From: Bacteroidales bacterium
GTDB lineage: Bacteria; Bacteroidota; Bacteroidia; Bacteroidales; JALTDM01
Direction: 5' to 3'
Assembly (NCBI GenBank): GCA_026996635.1
Contig: JALWKH010000443.1
Coordinates: forward strand, 1 to 8,793
DNA: 8,793 bases
Below the pieces are notes generated by a model, which was given only the letters and a program-made list of their open reading frames with translations, was not told the origin of the DNA and searched no databases. This document shows positions 1-8,701 of the stretch, piece by piece. A program made the translations under genes and the position numbers. The stretch's first letter is position 1. Every line of letters starts with the position of its first letter.

Positions 1-830
1 TCTATATATTTATTTAATTCTTCAACAGAACTGCTGAAATCAAAAGCATCATTCACCAAATAGTATTTTTCCGGATCATAAACATATTTATATGCATATT
101 TCGCCAACTTCAACCTAGACTGTTCAAAATCAATTTGCTTCAATATCAGGTACAGCTGCGAACTGGAAACACAATTGTTCCTAATAAATTGCTTTGCCAC
201 AGTCATTTTTGTATCATCAAAAGATTTTTCTTCCAAAGTTTTTAAAAAAGCATTAAACTCGACAACAGGAACAGGATGTGGACAATTACCGGTAAATACG
301 GGTTCCGGAGGTGGGGGAGGTACATTATTTACTTGAGTAGCAGCATCACTGCCGTTTGAGGTATTTTGCACATAAGTTTGATTATTAGTTTGATTCATAT
401 TTATATTAATGTATATGTCTTTATTCCCTGTCGAATTATCAGGAGTACTTGCTTGTGATACAGGCTGTGGCATCGTAAACAAATCAGGATGGTCCTTCAA
501 AAATGCTTCGGAATAAGCGCCATAAAAATCCAGAAAATAGCTATTCCCGTCTTTTACCAACCAATAATCGTATAAAGTATTAGCCTCAGGTAAATCCAAC
601 CTCACTTTAATATTTCCATGCCACCCGGGAATTTTTAATGATACATTATGCACACCTACGGGAATCTTATCTACACTTACATTTGTTAAAGGCCTGTTAT
701 TTATCCTGGTTCCATTCATAAACAAATAAAACGGTGTGCCGTCAAAGGATGACACTGATAATTTTACTTGTGCAAAACTTTCTACACCCAAAAACAATGC
801 AACAATCAATATTAAAGCCTTAGTTTTCAT
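1..830 (-). CDS. Secreted DUF4476 domain protein, C-terminally truncated by the window edge
   Basis: An open frame runs leftward from the ATG at 830-828 to the window edge with no stop: 276 codons are visible and the C-terminus is missing. Residues 1-21 form a signal peptide (lysines, hydrophobic core, ending SFAQ, typical of Bacteroidota). Residues ~28-80 are a beta-rich module with a FYLFMNG...NNRPLTNVSV pattern, as found at the front of DUF4476 proteins. Residues ~120-180 are a low-complexity linker rich in Asn, Gln, Ser and Thr that ends in PPPPPEPV. From ~187 the DUF4476 pattern appears: FxxFLKTLEEKSFDDTKM, SSSQLYLILKQIDFEQSRLKLAKYAY, then YYLVNDAFDF.SSVEEL. Function is unknown; it is probably periplasmic or surface-associated. 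It is the last visible gene of the minus-strand cluster, 11 nt after the preceding stop. Family assignment is by remembered pattern. Confidence 0.88.
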   Translation of the reverse strand, partial: MKTKALILIVALFLGVESFAQVKLSVSSFDGTPFYLFMNGTRINNRPLTNVSVDKIPVGVHNVSLKIPGWHGNIKVRLDLPEANTLYDYWLVKDGNSYFLDFYGAYSEAFLKDHPDLFTMPQPVSQASTPDNSTGNKDIYININMNQTNNQTYVQNTSNGSDAATQVNNVPPPPPEPVFTGNCPHPVPVVEFNAFLKTLEEKSFDDTKMTVAKQFIRNNCVSSSQLYLILKQIDFEQSRLKLAKYAYKYVYDPEKYYLVNDAFDFSSSVEELNKYI

Positions 831-841
831 AATCTCGTTTA

Positions 842-1051
842 TTAATGACAGTTTTTTCCGCTTAGTTTACATTCTTCATGACGGGGACATTTTATTCCCT
901 TATTTCTTAAAAACTTATTGCCTCCAATAGATGTATTAGGAAACTTTCCGGTTTTGTTTAAAATTAATTTTGAAAAAAGGATTTTAACGGAAAACAAAAA
1001 AACCGAGATGGCAACAAAACCTATAGTCAATAAAAAAATTTTCAAAAACAT
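842..1051 (-). CDS. Small single-span membrane protein with Cys/His-rich C-terminal tail
   Basis: This 69-residue protein has one strongly hydrophobic segment at residues ~4-26, followed by a basic stretch (KILFSKLILNKTGK). By the positive-inside rule the tail should be cytoplasmic. The segment GKFPNTSIGGNKFLRNKGIKC resembles a conserved family of short Bacteroidota membrane proteins that I remember only as hypothetical. The tail carries C55-x2-H58-x2-C61-x6-C68-H69, which could bind a metal or form disulfides; the role is unknown. The start is supported by GAGGAGG 7 nt upstream. It lies 2 nt after the DUF4834-like gene and 11 nt before the DUF4476 gene, so co-transcription is likely. An antisense plus-strand frame at 736-930 overlaps its end but has no protein character. 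Confidence 0.8.
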   Translation of the reverse strand: MFLKIFLLTIGFVAISVFLFSVKILFSKLILNKTGKFPNTSIGGNKFLRNKGIKCPRHEECKLSGKNCH

Positions 1052-1053
1052 TA

Positions 1054-1272
1054 CTATTCCTCCTCAAATTCAATTATATCAGAATCATTTTGTTTAGGCT
1101 TCTGCTTGTAAACAACAGTATCTTCATCTGGGTTGTATTTCTCTCCTGCACCTTCATTAAACATTTTCTTTCCTGCTTTATTTACAAACAAAATCAATAA
1201 AAACCGCACAAAATATTTAAACAAAAAATACAGCCCTAAAATAAGGGCTGTATAATATAAAAACCTTAACAT
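1054..1272 (-). CDS. DUF4834-like small membrane protein
   Basis: A 72-residue protein with a hydrophobic, aromatic-rich N-terminal half (residues ~4-30, FLYYTALILGLYFLFKYFVRFLL), either one long or two short membrane segments. It continues with a basic patch (NKAGKK) and a polar, acidic C-terminal half ending EFEEE. This architecture fits the small DUF4834 proteins of Bacteroidota; the family assignment is tentative and the function is unknown. The start is 3 nt beyond the C10 protease stop and has no Shine-Dalgarno sequence. Two features overlap the coding sequence: codons 7-15 form an intrinsic-terminator-like hairpin, and the last Glu codons provide the ribosome-binding site of the next gene. 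Confidence 0.75.
   Translation of the reverse strand: MLRFLYYTALILGLYFLFKYFVRFLLILFVNKAGKKMFNEGAGEKYNPDEDTVVYKQKPKQNDSDIIEFEEE
1059..1065 (-). promoter_or_regulatory. Strong Shine-Dalgarno GAGGAGG for the small Cys/His membrane protein gene
   Basis: On the minus strand GAGGAGG lies 7 nt before the ATG at 1051. It is formed by the consecutive Glu codons at the 3' end of the upstream DUF4834-like gene. The spacing is ideal for a classical Shine-Dalgarno sequence. The other complete genes here have no comparable motif, as expected for Bacteroidota, so this site may be functional or may be a by-product of the Glu codons. Confidence 0.5.
1221..1253 (-). terminator. Intrinsic-terminator-like hairpin inside the DUF4834-like coding sequence
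   Basis: On the minus strand a perfect 10-bp stem, ATACAGCCCT (1253-1244) with AGGGCTGTAT (1237-1228), encloses a 6-nt loop. The run TTTTTT (1228-1223, its first base also closing the stem) follows, then GTTT. The stem starts 22 nt after the C10 protease stop codon, the usual place for that gene's terminator, yet it occupies codons 7-15 of the next gene. A ribosome initiating at 1272 would cover or melt the stem, so termination could depend on translation. Confidence 0.65.
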
Positions 1273-1275
1273 TTA

Positions 1276-3426
1276 TCAATATGATATAATTTTTATTTGC
1301 TTTGTAAATTTTTCATTACCTGCTTTGAGTACATATACTCCCTTATTCAAACTTCCCGAATAAATCTCATCAAAATCAACAATAGCACTTCCATTAACAT
1401 TGTATAATGTATGAGTACCTATTACTTCACCAAGTGAATTCACAAGCTCAAATTTAACATTCATATTGTTTGTAGTAGTTACTTTTATCCTTGAATCTTC
1501 TTCAATAGGATTTGGGAAAATCATTATGCTCAAACCGTTATTTTTCATCATATCTACATAAGATGCAGGAGAATAAGAAATTTTCCAACCACCTCCAATT
1601 TCATTATCGCCATCAGTAATAAATCTAACTGTAGCTTTACCTGAAGGTATCAAGTAAGAAGTCGGAATTGAATCACCTGTTAATTTAGTTATCAGATCAG
1701 AAGTTCCCAAACCGTTATATATCTGTAAATAATCACTGGTCTCACCGGTTGGAAGATTCCACTCATCAAATGTTAACAACAAAGCATCATTAGTTGTATT
1801 TATATACCATTTACAATATGTGCTAGGATTATAATCACAAGTATTACTTCCGTCATCAAAAGTTCCTTGTGGATCAGTGAGTGTATCTGTAGCACAATTT
1901 TTCACAGAGTAAGTAGCAAACCAACCTTCTCCAGTTCCGCTGCCATCTGTAACAAATTCCAATAACATACCATCGGGATTAGTATTCTTAAAAATGTCAA
2001 ACTCTGAAGGAGGATTCGCACCCGTCAAAGTTGCAATAACAGAAGAAGAAGTAGTTATTCCATCATAAATAATAACCTGATCATTTGCATCCAAATCAAA
2101 TTGTGGAAACTTCAATGTTATATATTTACCACACTCCGGTTGTATTTTAGTAAAACAATCCCAATTATTTGAGTATGGTTGATTGCCGCTTCCATCTTCA
2201 AAAGAACCTTCAAAACCTGTAATCTCCCTAGTTGAGCATCCTACAGGATAATCAGATCTTGGATAAATATTTATTACAGCCTTAAAATCTGAGTCAAAAG
2301 TATATCCTCCTGCAGTAAGATCATCTAAGTCATAAAAACCATTATAGGCTCCACCCCATCCCCAATTCATATGAAAGTATGTATCTTGATATCCGTCACA
2401 ATTCCATGCGTGTCCGCCTGCAGTCTGACTCATCCCGGAATAAACCATTGGCCATTTATTATCCAATTGGTTTTGTAATAATGCAATCCAATCAGTTGTA
2501 GAATAATCACTTCTTTGAACTAATGTTACATCAGAAGAATATTTAAAATTATTTTTCAATGCTCCAGGAACAAATTCAGTATATGTTCCCGAACCATCCG
2601 GACCCCAATGCATATTTACTGCAACACCCACATCAAACAACAAATCAGATAAATAATGATTATACCTTGATGCAGACAAAGGCATATTTTCCCACTTAAA
2701 AGTTTCTTGGGAAAAATCAACGGTAAATGTTCCGTATCCGCCGTTATAAGAATTATAACTGGTTACGCTACCCTCTCCCGATTCAGGGTAATTATAATAC
2801 TTCATCACCATTGATGTAGACAAAGCTACACACCCCACCAGTGCATGACCATCATCCCCTTCTGCATCGACAGGACATGAAGTGTTGTAATATTTCCCCT
2901 GATTCCAATTAGTTAAAATTAAAGGAGCAACATTTTTAATACTTTTACTTTTTGCTTTTTCAGCAATTTGTTCAGGAGTAGCATTTATATACCAATCCCA
3001 AAGTTTTTTCACAAATTCCGGTTGCTTAACTTTATTTAATTCCGCTTTCTTAATTATATCTACATAATTGTCCAAAAAGAATTTTACATTCTTCGGAATT
3101 TTTTCAGAATACGAATCTTCAAAAGAATAAGCCAATACAGGTTTTACCAAATCACTTGATGCAACAATTATAAATCCGTGATCTTTTATATGATATATTT
3201 GAAAAGCTATCCCGTAATTATTTTTTGATTTTTCATAAATAAAAATATTAGGATTGCCAACAATTTGAATATCATCATATTTAATATCTTCTCCTGCTAA
3301 AATTGCTTTTTCATAATAAGCTTTTTTGGCGACAATATCCCGAATATCTTCAGGCACTCCATCGGAATATGAATAAAATGCCATAAAAAACAAAACCAGA
3401 AGTAAAAGTAAACTTTTTGCTCTCAT
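1276..3426 (-). CDS. Secreted C10 (streptopain-type) cysteine protease with CUB-like domains and T9SS sorting tail
   Basis: A 716-residue extracellular endopeptidase. A signal peptide (residues 1-~21) is followed by a Spi/C10-type inhibitory propeptide (~24-160; GFIIVASSDLVKPVLAYS and PKNVKFFLDNYVD are characteristic). The catalytic domain (~165-390) has WNQGKYYN, nucleophile Cys199 in HALVGCVALSTSMVMKYYNYP, catalytic His339 in GGHAWNCDGY, and the C10 signature FHMNWGWGG (351-359). The 140-residue Cys-His spacing is close to that of streptopain. Two CUB-like beta-sandwiches follow (~397-510 and ~511-620), each with GSFEDGSG/GTFDDGSN starts, paired cysteines and FVTDGSGTGEGW/FITDGDNEIGGGW ends. 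Residues ~632-716 form a T9SS type A sorting domain (IMIFPNP...GVYVLKAGNEKFTKQIKI), so export should go via Sec and then T9SS to the surface or medium. Related proteases include PrtT-like proteins of oral Bacteroidota. All catalytic residues look intact. It is first in the minus-strand cluster. Confidence 0.93.
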   Translation of the reverse strand: MRAKSLLLLLVLFFMAFYSYSDGVPEDIRDIVAKKAYYEKAILAGEDIKYDDIQIVGNPNIFIYEKSKNNYGIAFQIYHIKDHGFIIVASSDLVKPVLAYSFEDSYSEKIPKNVKFFLDNYVDIIKKAELNKVKQPEFVKKLWDWYINATPEQIAEKAKSKSIKNVAPLILTNWNQGKYYNTSCPVDAEGDDGHALVGCVALSTSMVMKYYNYPESGEGSVTSYNSYNGGYGTFTVDFSQETFKWENMPLSASRYNHYLSDLLFDVGVAVNMHWGPDGSGTYTEFVPGALKNNFKYSSDVTLVQRSDYSTTDWIALLQNQLDNKWPMVYSGMSQTAGGHAWNCDGYQDTYFHMNWGWGGAYNGFYDLDDLTAGGYTFDSDFKAVINIYPRSDYPVGCSTREITGFEGSFEDGSGNQPYSNNWDCFTKIQPECGKYITLKFPQFDLDANDQVIIYDGITTSSSVIATLTGANPPSEFDIFKNTNPDGMLLEFVTDGSGTGEGWFATYSVKNCATDTLTDPQGTFDDGSNTCDYNPSTYCKWYINTTNDALLLTFDEWNLPTGETSDYLQIYNGLGTSDLITKLTGDSIPTSYLIPSGKATVRFITDGDNEIGGGWKISYSPASYVDMMKNNGLSIMIFPNPIEEDSRIKVTTTNNMNVKFELVNSLGEVIGTHTLYNVNGSAIVDFDEIYSGSLNKGVYVLKAGNEKFTKQIKIISY

Positions 3427-3451
3427 AAATTATAGTTTTTAATGTCAATTA

Positions 3452-3459
3452 CAAATGTA
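3452..3459 (-). promoter_or_regulatory. Bacteroidota -7 element candidate for the C10 protease cluster
   Basis: TACATTTG on the minus strand matches TAnnTTTG, the -7 element of the Bacteroidota primary sigma factor, and lies 25 nt before the protease ATG. The nearest TTG further upstream (3487-3485) is 25 nt away, longer than the usual spacer of about 19-21 nt, so the -33 element is unconvincing. The element lies within the inverted repeat TTACA-AA-TGTAA (3449-3460). Confidence 0.45.
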
Positions 3460-3504
3460 ACAAATTTTTGGTTGCATATTTTAACAAGCCAAGAAAAAAT
3501 TACT

Positions 3505-3512
3505 TAATTTTG
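3505..3512 (+). promoter_or_regulatory. Bacteroidota -7 element candidate for guaB
   Basis: TAATTTTG matches TAnnTTTG and lies 29 nt before the guaB ATG at 3542, leaving a short leader of about 20-25 nt. No TTG lies at the expected -33 spacing. It faces away from the candidate promoter of the C10 protease cluster within the 115-bp divergent gap. Confidence 0.45.
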
Positions 3513-3526
3513 TTACAGAAATATAA

Positions 3527-5002
<1,476 letters not shown>

Positions 5003-5052
5003 GCAACTAAATATGATCATAAATCGTCTTAGTATCACAAAACTTTATAAAC

Positions 5053-8000
5053 ATGAAAAAAATTAAATTAGTTCTGTTGGCAGCTTTAATGGTGGTATCA
5101 TCATTATTGGTAAATGGTCAAATTGTAGATAAAACAAAACCCATTAGTTTTAACAAGGCTGCCTTTCTGAAGCATAAAGTGCAAATTTATTCCTTACCGA
5201 AGTTCGACGTTAACAAGTTAATAGCTGAAGACAAAGCAAATGAAAATAAAGCTAAACCATACCGTTTTGCTAAAGAATTTAACATATATATCACACCGTG
5301 GATTGCAGGAACATGGGACACACTCCCGAATGGAGATAAAGTCTGGCGTATTACTTTTCGTTCCAATGGAGCTTATAGTTTACACTTTCTAATCAATCCA
5401 TTTTATCTGCCTGATGGAGCTAAACTCTATTTTTACAACAAAGACAAATCATATGTATTTGGTGCAATAACATCACGCAATAATAAAAAATCCGGACATC
5501 TCCCTATAAACCTTATACCCGGAGACGAAGTTACTGCAGAATTATATGTACCTTTTTATGTAAACCCGAAAGACATTAAACTTACATTTACAAAAGTTTA
5601 CCACGCATACAAAAATGTAGTTGGTTGGGTAATGGGAACTAAGGACAGCCAATTCGGGGCTTCAGGAAGTTGTAATGTCGATGTTGTATGTCCTGAAAAT
5701 GCAGGTTGGGAAAACGAAACCAACTCTGTAGTAAGAATTGTTTTAGGTGGGGGATTGTGTAGTGGTGCATTATTAAACAATACTGCACAAGACGGGACAC
5801 CCTACGTGTTAACAGCAAACCATTGCATAGGAGAACCTTATGCCAACTGGATATTTAACTTCAAATATCAGGTAGATCAATGTGGAAGTACAACAGACCC
5901 CTATCCAAACTTTAACGATATTCCGTCTATTTCCGGTTCAGAACTTAGAGCAACAGCCGGAGATGGTGAATCAGGAGATCAAGACACCCTTGATTTCTGC
6001 TTAGTTGAAATGAGTACAATTCCACCCGCTTCATATAACCCTTATTACGCAGGTTGGGATCATAGTGGTAATGTCCCCAACAGTGCCAGAGGAATACACC
6101 ATCCATCAGGTGATGTAAAAAAATTCTGCATAGAAAATGACCCGTTAACTGTTGCATCATATCCGGGATACGACGCAAATACTCACTGGAGAATAGCACA
6201 ATGGGATTTGGGTGTAACAGAACCCGGTTCATCAGGATCTCCATTATTTGACAATGAAACCCACAGGGTAATCGGAGACCTTACGGGAGGACAAGCAGAT
6301 TGTAGCAATCCGATAAACGATTATTACGAAATGTTTTCACATTCATGGGATGATTATCCTGCACCTCAAACACAATTGAAGCATTGGCTCGACCCGACTA
6401 ACTCAGGAGTTGAATATATTGACGGATATGACCCATACAACAGTTCCGGACTCACTGCAAACTTTACAGCCAGCCCAACAACTGTACCGGTAGGAGCAAC
6501 TGTAACTTTTACGGACCAATCTACTCCTGTTGATTCAATAGTCTCTTGGCAATGGGATTTCGGCGGAACTGCAGCATCTCCATCAACATCAACCAGCCAA
6601 GGACCGATAAATGTAACATACAATGCTCCGGGCACTTATACCATTACATTAATTGTAAGCAACGGAACCGATTATGACACATTAGTAAGACCGGACTATA
6701 TTACAGTCACAGACACAACAAATACAAACAACCTTGACGCAGATTTCACTGCATCTGCAACTACGATATTCGTAGGACAATCAGTTAATTTTACCGATGC
6801 ATCATCAGGAAATCCTACCTCATGGAGTTGGACATTCCAAGGAGGTTCCCCATCAACTTCAACAGACCAAAACCCGACAGGTATTACTTACAATACAGCA
6901 GGAGATTACACGGTAAGTCTGACAATTAGCGATGGAACTAACAGCGATACAGAAACAAAAAACGAATATATTCATGTAGTAGACTCAAATGCTCTAATTG
7001 TTGACTTTAACGCTTCACAAACCACAATTTTACAGGGAACTTCAATAGATTTCAATGCATATACAGTAGCAAATGGCCCTGCAACATCTTGGCAATGGAC
7101 ATTTTACGGAGCAACTCCAAATACTTCAACAGACCAAAACCCGACAGGTATTACTTACAATACTGTAGGAACATTTTCAGTTAAGTTGGTAGCTTCTGAC
7201 GGAACATACACAGACGAAGTTGTAAAAGATAATTATATTACGGTAGTAGATCCCAATACAGCAGTTGTTGCAGATTTTGTTGCCGATTATACAAATATTT
7301 CACCTGGAACATCTATTAACTTTACTAATTTAACAACGGGGCTGGTTGATTCCGTAAGATGGTATTTTTACGGAGCAACACCAAACACAAGTTCGGATAA
7401 TGACCCATCCGGCATTACTTATTCTGCTTTAGGACAATATGATGTTATGTTGATTGCTTATGGTCCATTAGGTAATGATACAGCATATAAAGAAAATTAC
7501 ATACATGTAATAGACCCCGGGGATATGGGAGAAATTAATGTTGATTTCCATGCAATTACACCACGACTAATTGTTCAAGGTGGTTCGGTAAGTTATGAAG
7601 ATTTATCTACAGGCAACCCCATTAATTTTGAATGGACTTTTGAAGGTGGAAATCCGGCAACATCTAATTTACAAAACCCACAAGGAATTATATACTCCAT
7701 ACCGGGAATTTATGATGTTACTCTTGCAGCAAGTAACAATATAAGCAGCGACACATTAACAAAAACAAGTTATGTGGTTGTAACTTCACAAATTTGGCCG
7801 GATCCTCACGGATATTGTGATACAATAACAAATGTAGCTTATAATGAAATACCATACAGTTACAGACATTTAACGCAAACATGGGGATATGTGCCAGGAC
7901 ATAACGGGTTCTACACTTCAGCTTATGCGGATAAGTTCTTAAATTATATGTTTGATAATGTAAGAGCAATTATAATTCCTGTAGCAAAAGCTTATGCAAA

Positions 8001-8616
8001 CTCTAATAATGCCAAAGTAAGATTCTCTGTTTGGGATATTGATGATAACGGCAGACCGGGAGAATTGTTAGGGTATAAAGATGTATCTATGTCAACCTTT
8101 AATCCCAATATGTACACTGCTATTGAATTTGATGAACCAATTGATGTTAATTCACAATTCTTTGTAGGTTATCAGTTATTCTATAACTCCCCACAAGACA
8201 CATTTGTGACTTATATGGGACCAAACAGAGGAATTGGAGGTACAAACACAATGTATATCGAACAAGCAGGGTCTTGGAAGACTCCAAGCGAATTGCTGTT
8301 AGACACACTCAATACCTCATTAGTTATTAAAGTTGTGGGATGTGTAATAAACACGGAAGAAGTTGATTTGGATAAATACATTAACATTTATCCTAATCCT
8401 GTTAAAGACATCTTATACATTGATTTTGGTGAAATTTATGCTAAAGATGCCCAAATAACTTTAATGGATGCAACAGGTAGAACATTAAATGTAAAAACAG
8501 TAAAAGAAGTTAATCGTGCTTATTTGGACATGACAAACTTATCAAACGGAGTGTATATGGTACAAATTAACCTACACGGTAATAATATCATCAAGAAAGT
8601 GACTTTGGTAAAATAA
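5053..8616 (+). CDS. Secreted lysyl-endopeptidase-like serine protease with five PKD domains and T9SS sorting tail
   Basis: A 1187-residue exported protease. The signal peptide is residues 1-~22 (cleavage near VNG-Q). Residues ~23-200 form a propeptide domain common to such Bacteroidota proteases. The catalytic domain (~202-450) resembles Achromobacter protease I: GSCNVDVVCPENAGW at its front, His257 in LTANHC, Asp314 in DTLDFCLVEM and Ser394 in VTEPGSSGSP. Cysteines 207, 213, 236, 258, 277 and 417 match, from memory, the three disulfides of that enzyme. Asp423 in NDYY aligns with its lysine-specificity aspartate, so cleavage after Lys is predicted. Five PKD domains follow (~467-554, 561-644, 648-733, 738-821, 828-912). 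Next comes an unassigned beta-rich module (~914-1097), then a T9SS type A sorting domain (~1108-1187; INIYPNPVKD...LSNGVYMVQINLHGNNIIKKVTLVK). The start codon is fixed by the MKKIKLVLLAAL signal peptide and has no Shine-Dalgarno sequence. A strong terminator follows. Confidence 0.93.
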   Translation: MKKIKLVLLAALMVVSSLLVNGQIVDKTKPISFNKAAFLKHKVQIYSLPKFDVNKLIAEDKANENKAKPYRFAKEFNIYITPWIAGTWDTLPNGDKVWRITFRSNGAYSLHFLINPFYLPDGAKLYFYNKDKSYVFGAITSRNNKKSGHLPINLIPGDEVTAELYVPFYVNPKDIKLTFTKVYHAYKNVVGWVMGTKDSQFGASGSCNVDVVCPENAGWENETNSVVRIVLGGGLCSGALLNNTAQDGTPYVLTANHCIGEPYANWIFNFKYQVDQCGSTTDPYPNFNDIPSISGSELRATAGDGESGDQDTLDFCLVEMSTIPPASYNPYYAGWDHSGNVPNSARGIHHPSGDVKKFCIENDPLTVASYPGYDANTHWRIAQWDLGVTEPGSSGSPLFDNETHRVIGDLTGGQADCSNPINDYYEMFSHSWDDYPAPQTQLKHWLDPTNSGVEYIDGYDPYNSSGLTANFTASPTTVPVGATVTFTDQSTPVDSIVSWQWDFGGTAASPSTSTSQGPINVTYNAPGTYTITLIVSNGTDYDTLVRPDYITVTDTTNTNNLDADFTASATTIFVGQSVNFTDASSGNPTSWSWTFQGGSPSTSTDQNPTGITYNTAGDYTVSLTISDGTNSDTETKNEYIHVVDSNALIVDFNASQTTILQGTSIDFNAYTVANGPATSWQWTFYGATPNTSTDQNPTGITYNTVGTFSVKLVASDGTYTDEVVKDNYITVVDPNTAVVADFVADYTNISPGTSINFTNLTTGLVDSVRWYFYGATPNTSSDNDPSGITYSALGQYDVMLIAYGPLGNDTAYKENYIHVIDPGDMGEINVDFHAITPRLIVQGGSVSYEDLSTGNPINFEWTFEGGNPATSNLQNPQGIIYSIPGIYDVTLAASNNISSDTLTKTSYVVVTSQIWPDPHGYCDTITNVAYNEIPYSYRHLTQTWGYVPGHNGFYTSAYADKFLNYMFDNVRAIIIPVAKAYANSNNAKVRFSVWDIDDNGRPGELLGYKDVSMSTFNPNMYTAIEFDEPIDVNSQFFVGYQLFYNSPQDTFVTYMGPNRGIGGTNTMYIEQAGSWKTPSELLLDTLNTSLVIKVVGCVINTEEVDLDKYINIYPNPVKDILYIDFGEIYAKDAQITLMDATGRTLNVKTVKEVNRAYLDMTNLSNGVYMVQINLHGNNIIKKVTLVK
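6451..7788 (+). repeat. Five tandem PKD-domain repeats within the serine protease gene
   Basis: Five in-frame repeats of about 84-90 codons. Each has an ADF/VDF start, a SW.W.F-like centre, a P.G.Y.V.L strand and a Y(I/V).V.D end. Repeats 2 and 3 share a perfect 41-nt block (6856-6896 and 7123-7163, 267 nt apart) that encodes TSTDQNPTGITYN with identical synonymous codons. Repeats 3 and 4 share a shorter block around FYGATPNTS. Repeats 1 and 5 are more divergent. PKD domains are immunoglobulin-like spacers or binding modules in secreted enzymes. Confidence 0.88.
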
Positions 8617-8638
8617 ATCAGGAAAACCTTTGTAGTTC

Positions 8639-8674
8639 AAAAACGACTGTCAATTTTAGGCAGTCGTTTTTTTT
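8639..8674 (+). terminator. Intrinsic terminator of the serine protease gene
   Basis: A perfect 11-bp stem, AAAAACGACTG (8639-8649) with CAGTCGTTTTT (8661-8671), encloses an 11-nt loop, and the T-run extends to 8674 (eight T in total). It begins 22 nt after the TAA of the protease gene. It probably ends the guaB-protease transcript or the protease message alone. The A-tract on the left would also allow some function on the opposite strand. Confidence 0.9.
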
Positions 8675-8701
8675 AGGCACATTCAGCAGCAGCCTAACTT
8701 A

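Noticed and set aside
736..930. A 64-codon plus-strand frame over the DUF4476 start and the end of the small membrane gene
   Set aside because: It overlaps two convincing minus-strand genes, lacks a ribosome-binding site and has no recognisable protein features.
5003..5052. Palindrome ATGATCAT (5012-5019) and AT-rich stretch as an operator or promoter for the serine protease
   Set aside because: The palindrome is only 8 nt and could be chance, and no TAnnTTTG element with a spaced TTG is present.
6451..7788. Possible CRISPR-like or non-coding tandem repeat
   Set aside because: The periodicity is about 84-90 codons, in frame, and encodes PKD domains; there are no short direct repeats with unique spacers.
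5598..7969. Antisense frames at 5598-5780, 5945-6244, 6366-6635 and 7718-7969 within the serine protease gene
   Set aside because: All are shadows of a continuous 1187-codon gene with clear domains; none shows a plausible protein.
5053..8616. Possible frameshift or fusion joining a protease gene with a separate PKD surface protein
   Set aside because: The frame is uninterrupted, and protease plus PKD plus sorting domain is a common arrangement for T9SS cargo.
8675..8700. Imperfect AGGC/GCCT pairing and CAGCAGCAG run after the terminator
   Set aside because: Too short and weak to call a structure or a repeat.
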